Part shown: positions 59,990 to 64,000 of the stretch, piece after piece
Position numbering within the stretch: position 1 is the stretch's first letter
How the letters are laid out: each line of letters opens with the position of its first letter
NCBI GenBank assembly: GCA_002450095.1
Contig: DJYK01000010.1
Span: 1 to 64,000, forward strand
DNA length: 64,000 bases
From: Mageeibacillus sp. UBA6980
GTDB lineage: Bacteria; Bacillota; Clostridia; Saccharofermentanales; Saccharofermentanaceae
Direction of reading: 5' to 3'
The notes under the pieces: model-generated
What the model was told of the DNA's origin: nothing
Databases searched by the model: none
The model's input: only the letters and a program-made list of their open reading frames with translations
Position numbers and translations under genes: made by a program

Positions 59990-61051
59990 TCAGTTAGTTA
60001 GATATACGGGTGCTCTCTTTACTGCGGCGGTAAGGAATATGGAATTCCTGTCGCCTGCTCTTCTGGTAATTATCCTTCCGTTATCCGATGCAAGGCATGC
60101 ACAGGCTGTGCAAAAATCGGAATCGAGCCTCTCGGGAGTAAATCCCGCATTGAGAGGAACGCGAACCGCTTTAAGCAGCCTTGAATCAAAAAACGTTACA
60201 AAACATCCCAGGTCTTCGGCAATGCGCTTTACCGTATCGCTTTCTCTCGCCAGAGCGGATACGGCAACCGTTACGACAGAATCGGGGTTGATCCCGTGCT
60301 TTTGAAGTTCAGATCTGCAGATCCTGGCCGCATATTCGGGATCAGACCTCGAAGAGACCTCTATCCCGGCAACGACTATCCTCGGTACGAGGAGCAGTAC
60401 CTTACCGTTCTTGGGGATCTCGTTAAGTTTGGCACATGTTATGAATATCGAATACTTGTCCTGAAGGTTTGCAGCGGCATAAGCCTGATTCAGTTCGTTC
60501 TTCTGGTTAGACTGAAACAGGAAAGTCTTGTAACTTAACGAATCCAGTACCGGTTCACTCATCTCAAGAGGCAGGTCACTATACACATCGACGGCTCCGC
60601 CGTTCCTGATGAACTCGGCGACCTCCTTAAGAAGGTCCTCATCATCCGCCTTCATCTGATAAGAAGCGATCATCTTCATAAGATCGGGAGCCGTGTCTTT
60701 CCTGTCACTCTCGTGAGAAAGAGCCGTGCAGCCGAGAACGCCTACGATCTTATCGAGTATCTGATACGTGTTGTACCCGAAGGACCTGATAATCCCGGCA
60801 AATTTCCCGTCAGGCGTTATATTGATTATAGGGTATTTAACATTCGAAGGATAAAGGCGCTCCAGAAGTAGCCTGATACAATCTTCCTGATGAAGGATGA
60901 GCACTACTGTACCGTCGGCTCTTTTACCTGTCGCGTCATAAGAACTGACGAAAGATTCGATATCTTCGATCCATTCGCCCTCAGACGCTGACAACAGTTT
61001 TTGCCCGCACGCCTTAGCTTTATCGGAGCGGGCATAACAAAATAAGTACAT
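59990..61051 (-). CDS. CbiG-like protein outside a cobalamin operon
   Basis: A 353-residue protein. The C-terminal 120 residues match the CbiG C-terminal domain: GIEVSSRSDPEYAARICRSE, SVVTVAVSALARESDTVKRI, GCFVTFFDSRLLKAVRVP and a final CTACACLASDNGRIITRRAG. The middle resembles the CbiG core (YPIINITPDGKFAGIIRSFG), but the usual glycine-rich GHEGGAN-type motif is not seen. CbiG opens the lactone of cobalt-precorrin-5A in B12 synthesis, yet no other cobalamin gene is near. The start is an ATG at 61051, after AGGAG; a TTG at 61057 would add two residues. Confidence 0.65.
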   Translation of the reverse strand: MYLFCYARSDKAKACGQKLLSASEGEWIEDIESFVSSYDATGKRADGTVVLILHQEDCIRLLLERLYPSNVKYPIINITPDGKFAGIIRSFGYNTYQILDKIVGVLGCTALSHESDRKDTAPDLMKMIASYQMKADDEDLLKEVAEFIRNGGAVDVYSDLPLEMSEPVLDSLSYKTFLFQSNQKNELNQAYAAANLQDKYSIFITCAKLNEIPKNGKVLLLVPRIVVAGIEVSSRSDPEYAARICRSELQKHGINPDSVVTVAVSALARESDTVKRIAEDLGCFVTFFDSRLLKAVRVPLNAGFTPERLDSDFCTACACLASDNGRIITRRAGDRNSIFLTAAVKRAPVYLTN

Positions 61052-61155
61052 ATGCAATACTCTCCTAGATATAGTTTATCATTTTAATTACAAATCAAAA
61101 CCCTATTTTCCCGTGATACTATAAATTAAAGACGTTTTTGTTACGGAGGATCTTT

Positions 61156-62106
61156 ATGAATATTGTAATAATGGACGGTTCAGCGGCAAACCCGGGAGAT
61201 CTTGACTGGAAACCCCTCGAGGATATCGGGAATGTAACAGCTTATGACATAACACCCGAGAGCATGATCATTGAAAGAGCTCTTGAAGCGGATGCCGTGA
61301 TCACCAATAAGACCCCCTTCACCGAGAAGATACTCGACAGCCTTCCAAGGCTCAGATATATCGGGGTCCTTGCGACAGGCTTTAATGTCGTAGACCTGAA
61401 CGCTTGTAAAAAAAGAGGAATAATCGTTACGAACGTTCCCGAATACGGCACTTATGCGACAGCGCAGATGACCATTGCGCTCCTTTTGGAATTAGCGGAT
61501 AAAGTCGGCCTTCACGACCGCTCAGTAAAAAACGGCGACTGGGTAAGATCAGAACAGTTCTGCTACTGGCTTGAGCCGCTTACGGAATTATACGGTAAAA
61601 AGATCGCGATCATCGGCACGGGCAAGATCGGAACAAGGGTGGATGTAATAGCGGAGGCGCTCGGAATGACGGTGTTAAAGGTCCCGCACAGGATAACCCG
61701 CCCCGGTGAGGAATACTCTTTGGAAGATGCGGTTTCCGAGGCGGATGTCATCACCCTGCACTGCCCGCTGACAGAACAGACACGCGATCTTATCAACAGC
61801 AGATCCATCTCGCTTTGTAAGGACAACGTATTGATTATAAATGCCGCAAGAGGTCCGATCGTAAACGAGGAGGATATGGCTCAAGCGCTCAGGAGCGGCA
61901 AAGTCGCAGGTTATGCCTGTGATGTGGTAAGCGTGGAACCCATGAAAGCGGATAACCCGCTTCTTAATGCCCCCAACACGGTTATCACACCTCATATCGC
62001 CTGGGCTCCGAGAGAAACGCGAATGAGGCTGATAAGAGCGGCGGCCGATAATCTTAACGGATTCATGCAAGGTAAGACCGGAAAGGATATCAATCAGGTG
62101 AATTGA
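61156..62106 (+). CDS. D-2-hydroxyacid dehydrogenase (glycerate dehydrogenase-like)
   Basis: A 316-residue NAD-dependent oxidoreductase. The NAD-binding motif is IIGTGKIGTRV, the substrate arginine lies in NAARGPIVNEEDM, the paired glutamate in VVSVEPMKADNP and the catalytic histidine in VITPHIAWAPRETR. Reduction of hydroxypyruvate to glycerate or a similar 2-oxoacid is likely; the substrate cannot be fixed from sequence. GGAGG is six bases before the ATG at 61156; an in-frame TTG six codons upstream is rejected. It diverges from the CbiG-like gene across about 100 AT-rich bases. Confidence 0.9.
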   Translation: MNIVIMDGSAANPGDLDWKPLEDIGNVTAYDITPESMIIERALEADAVITNKTPFTEKILDSLPRLRYIGVLATGFNVVDLNACKKRGIIVTNVPEYGTYATAQMTIALLLELADKVGLHDRSVKNGDWVRSEQFCYWLEPLTELYGKKIAIIGTGKIGTRVDVIAEALGMTVLKVPHRITRPGEEYSLEDAVSEADVITLHCPLTEQTRDLINSRSISLCKDNVLIINAARGPIVNEEDMAQALRSGKVAGYACDVVSVEPMKADNPLLNAPNTVITPHIAWAPRETRMRLIRAAADNLNGFMQGKTGKDINQVN

Positions 62107-62127
62107 TTTTTCCGTAAAACTATTGAA

Positions 62128-62155
62128 GGCATCCCGATTTGTTGTTCGGGATGCC
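62128..62155. terminator. Hairpin between convergent genes
   Basis: GGCATCCCGA and TCGGGATGCC form a perfect ten-base stem with an eight-base loop, 21 bases past the dehydrogenase stop. It could act for both converging genes, although neither strand has a proper U-tract. Nothing else was recognised in the gap 62107-62288. Confidence 0.5.
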
Positions 62156-62288
62156 CTCAACATGGAATAAGGGATAGATATAGAAAATTGTCTTAATCAA
62201 TATCGAAGTTTCCTTCGATAAGTGAATGATAACAAGTTAGAACTCAATAATCAACGGCAAAATTGATAATTTTTTATGACTATTTTCA

Positions 62289-62939
62289 TCATTCTCTGAT
62301 GAATGTCTGACCTATCATTCCAATGATGAATACAACGATGAACAATTCAAGGAAGATCACCATACTCACTGCATCCTGAGGGTAGGAATGCGAGAACCAG
62401 CCTGCGAAGGGCTTCGCAATCGTGGCACCGAACGATGTGGTGGACAAAAGGATCGATCCTGCGTATCCGACCATCCTCGCACCTGCAAGGGACATGAACA
62501 CTATCATCATCCTGCCGTCCATCTTCAAGGCCATCGCACTGACCAGCGCACCGACAAAAGCTCCGACAACGGCACCTATCAGGGCATACAGTATATCAAC
62601 GCCCAAGAGAACCTGCATGCCTTTGGCGAACATAAACGCTCCGCCTACCGCAGCTATCAGGATACCCATAATATTGTAAAGGGCATATCCCAAGAAAACT
62701 CCGCCGAAAACAAAAACGGCAATGACAAACGACCCCGCCGCACTTGAATCACTCTCTCGAAGTACTCCCTGACCAATCCAGCCGGCAACAAAATTATCGT
62801 AAACGATCTTGCCGAGTACGAATCCGCCTCCGCCGCCCATGATCATCACGGCATATCTGTAGATGTTTACGCCTAAGAAAGTGATGACCAGACCACCGAT
62901 AAGGATAACGGCCAATGCAGTATTTTCAACACCTGCCAT
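62289..62939 (-). CDS. DUF4203-like polytopic membrane protein
   Basis: A 216-residue protein with about seven hydrophobic segments rich in glycine (VILIGGLVITFLGVNIYRYA, FVIAVFVFGGVFLGYALYNI, IGAVVGAFVGALVSAMAL and others). The pattern resembles the DUF4203/TMEM198 family, but this is by appearance only. Its start lies 14 bases inside the end of the dus gene. Function is unknown. Confidence 0.6.
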   Translation of the reverse strand: MAGVENTALAVILIGGLVITFLGVNIYRYAVMIMGGGGGFVLGKIVYDNFVAGWIGQGVLRESDSSAAGSFVIAVFVFGGVFLGYALYNIMGILIAAVGGAFMFAKGMQVLLGVDILYALIGAVVGAFVGALVSAMALKMDGRMMIVFMSLAGARMVGYAGSILLSTTSFGATIAKPFAGWFSHSYPQDAVSMVIFLELFIVVFIIGMIGQTFIRE

Positions 62940-63966
62940 CTTCTTCTTTCAGACAGTTATCAAGGATCTGTCTTACCTCCATTCTGGTACTTGCACGGCA
63001 TAGTGCAGCCTTCATTACCGATGCACCGGGAATGCCCTTGATATAGTGAGGCATAACGCTTCTCATCTCGCAGACGGCTATACGCTCTCCGACTTCCCCG
63101 ATTCGTCCGTCAAGTTCATTCATCAGCATATCACATTTTTCTGACAAAGTAACACAGTCAGTTTCAACGGAAGTTATATTTACGTTACGGTTTTGAAACG
63201 CTTCCTTTATGCTTCGGAAGATCCACGGGTTCCCGCAGGCAGAGCGTCCGACCATTATTCCGTCTGCTCCGGTAACTTCGATCATCTTCCTTGCGGATGA
63301 GGGCCCCGTAACATCGCCATTACCCCAGAAATAAACATCCGGATCCGTAATGCGCTCACGCATTTTCCTTATCTTTTCCCAATCGGCTTTGCCGGAATAC
63401 ATCTGAGAAGCGGTCCTACCGTGAACGCAGACTGCCTGCGCTCCGCTGTCGGCAAGCATAGAGGCAAACTCAGGCCCGCTGTCATCGTCAAAGGAAAAAC
63501 CCGTCCTTGTCTTGACGGTCAAAAACTTACCGTAACTCTCGGCGGTCTTACGGCTCTCGCTTACGATCCTGGCCGCGAGCAACGGCGTTTTGATAAGAGC
63601 GGATCCGGCACCCGTCTTTACAACCTTTTGAACGGGGCAGCCCATGTTAATGTCAAAGACGTCAACGCGGGAAAGCCTCTCGTCTTCACAGATGATCTTG
63701 ATCGCCTCGGAAAAATCGGAAGGAGTGTTCCCGAACAGCTGAATGCAGGTAACGCCCTCCCCTTCCGGATCGATATTCATGAAGCGGAAACTCTTGGAAA
63801 CACCGTTCATGACAACGGATCTGGCACTTGTAAGTTCAGTCGGCGAGAAATCACAGCCGTTCTCGTGACAGATCCTTCTGTAAGTCACACAGGAGAACCC
63901 TGCCATCGGAGACAGCGCGACAAGAGGCCCGTCAGTTTTAAATAAATCCGAAAAAACGCGTTTCAT
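62926..63966 (-). CDS. dus: tRNA-dihydrouridine synthase
   Basis: Flavin enzyme that reduces uridines in the D-loop of tRNA. The barrel start LSPMAGFSCVTYRRIC, the catalytic cysteine in FDINMGCPVQKVVKTGAGSA, the RTGF motif (KTRTGFSFDD) and the FMN-phosphate site (GNGDVTGPSSARKMIEVTGADGIMVGR in part) are all present. At 346 residues it is slightly longer than usual. A short AAAGG precedes the ATG. The 34 bases beyond it hold no visible feature. Confidence 0.93.
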   Translation of the reverse strand: MKRVFSDLFKTDGPLVALSPMAGFSCVTYRRICHENGCDFSPTELTSARSVVMNGVSKSFRFMNIDPEGEGVTCIQLFGNTPSDFSEAIKIICEDERLSRVDVFDINMGCPVQKVVKTGAGSALIKTPLLAARIVSESRKTAESYGKFLTVKTRTGFSFDDDSGPEFASMLADSGAQAVCVHGRTASQMYSGKADWEKIRKMRERITDPDVYFWGNGDVTGPSSARKMIEVTGADGIMVGRSACGNPWIFRSIKEAFQNRNVNITSVETDCVTLSEKCDMLMNELDGRIGEVGERIAVCEMRSVMPHYIKGIPGASVMKAALCRASTRMEVRQILDNCLKEEDGRC

Positions 63967-64000
63967 ATGCCTTTACAGCCAAGGTACCGAGAGCGGTCCC

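Overview
The window reads as the chromosome of an anaerobic Clostridia-type Bacillota, probably a fibre-degrading gut or rumen relative. The evidence is strong GGAGG ribosome sites, a monoderm gene set (DacF, many lipoproteins, HPr kinase, WhiA), ATPase-less sugar ABC transporters of the kind served by a shared MsmX/MsmK-type ATPase, and a cellobiose/cellodextrin phosphorolysis locus. No rRNA, tRNA or CRISPR array was seen. Most genes lie on the minus strand in long, tightly packed operons.

Layout by region. (1) 1-125: right part of a repeat that recurs at 36437-36741. (2) 147-10957 (minus): the conserved rpmH-rnpA-yidD-yidC-jag-mnmE-mnmG-rsmG string, continued by gyrA and dacF. It is driven by a consensus TTGACA-N17-TATAAT promoter at 11018-11046. 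dnaA and oriC, usual neighbours of rpmH, are absent. (3) 11053-13845 (minus): a secreted zinc-protease-like protein, response regulator and histidine kinase. Divergent from it, 13941-16850 (plus), is a VTC-fold protein, a DUF4956 membrane protein and a beta-helix lipoprotein. (4) 16847-30695 (minus): housekeeping genes, namely a polytopic membrane protein, split transketolase, alr, nnrD, metA (acetyl-CoA type by Glu111), a uridine-kinase-like protein, a PQQ-propeller protein, and hprK-murB-rapZ-whiA without yvcK. (5) 30727-37592 (minus): a zinc-ribbon membrane protein, a clostripain-family protease, an NAD-kinase-like protein, an SPFH protein and an NrtR-type Nudix regulator. The SPFH promoter carries two near-identical palindromes. 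(6) 37607-50847 (minus): GH5 endoglucanase with DUF4214 repeats, cellodextrin and cellobiose phosphorylases, a lipoprotein, and a sugar ABC importer whose MalF-type subunit has an extra extracytoplasmic domain of about 460 residues. (7) 51111-61051 (minus): a CbiG-like protein, an oversized solute-binding lipoprotein, two sugar permeases, an HlyD/MacA-type adaptor, a MacB-core-like protein and an RsiV/DUF3298-like lipoprotein, in one likely operon without an ATPase. (8) 61156-63966: D-2-hydroxyacid dehydrogenase, DUF4203-like membrane protein and tRNA-dihydrouridine synthase.

How the parts fit. Endoglucanase products enter through the importer and are split by phosphate, saving ATP, while HprK and the two promoter-overlapping inverted repeats suggest control by sugar status. 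The three strongest candidates for undescribed biology are the operator-controlled NrtR/SPFH/NAD-kinase-like/clostripain cluster, the CbiG-importer-adaptor-MacB operon, and the VTC/DUF4956/beta-helix module facing a protease and two-component system. All function statements come from reading motifs and gene order; no searches were run.
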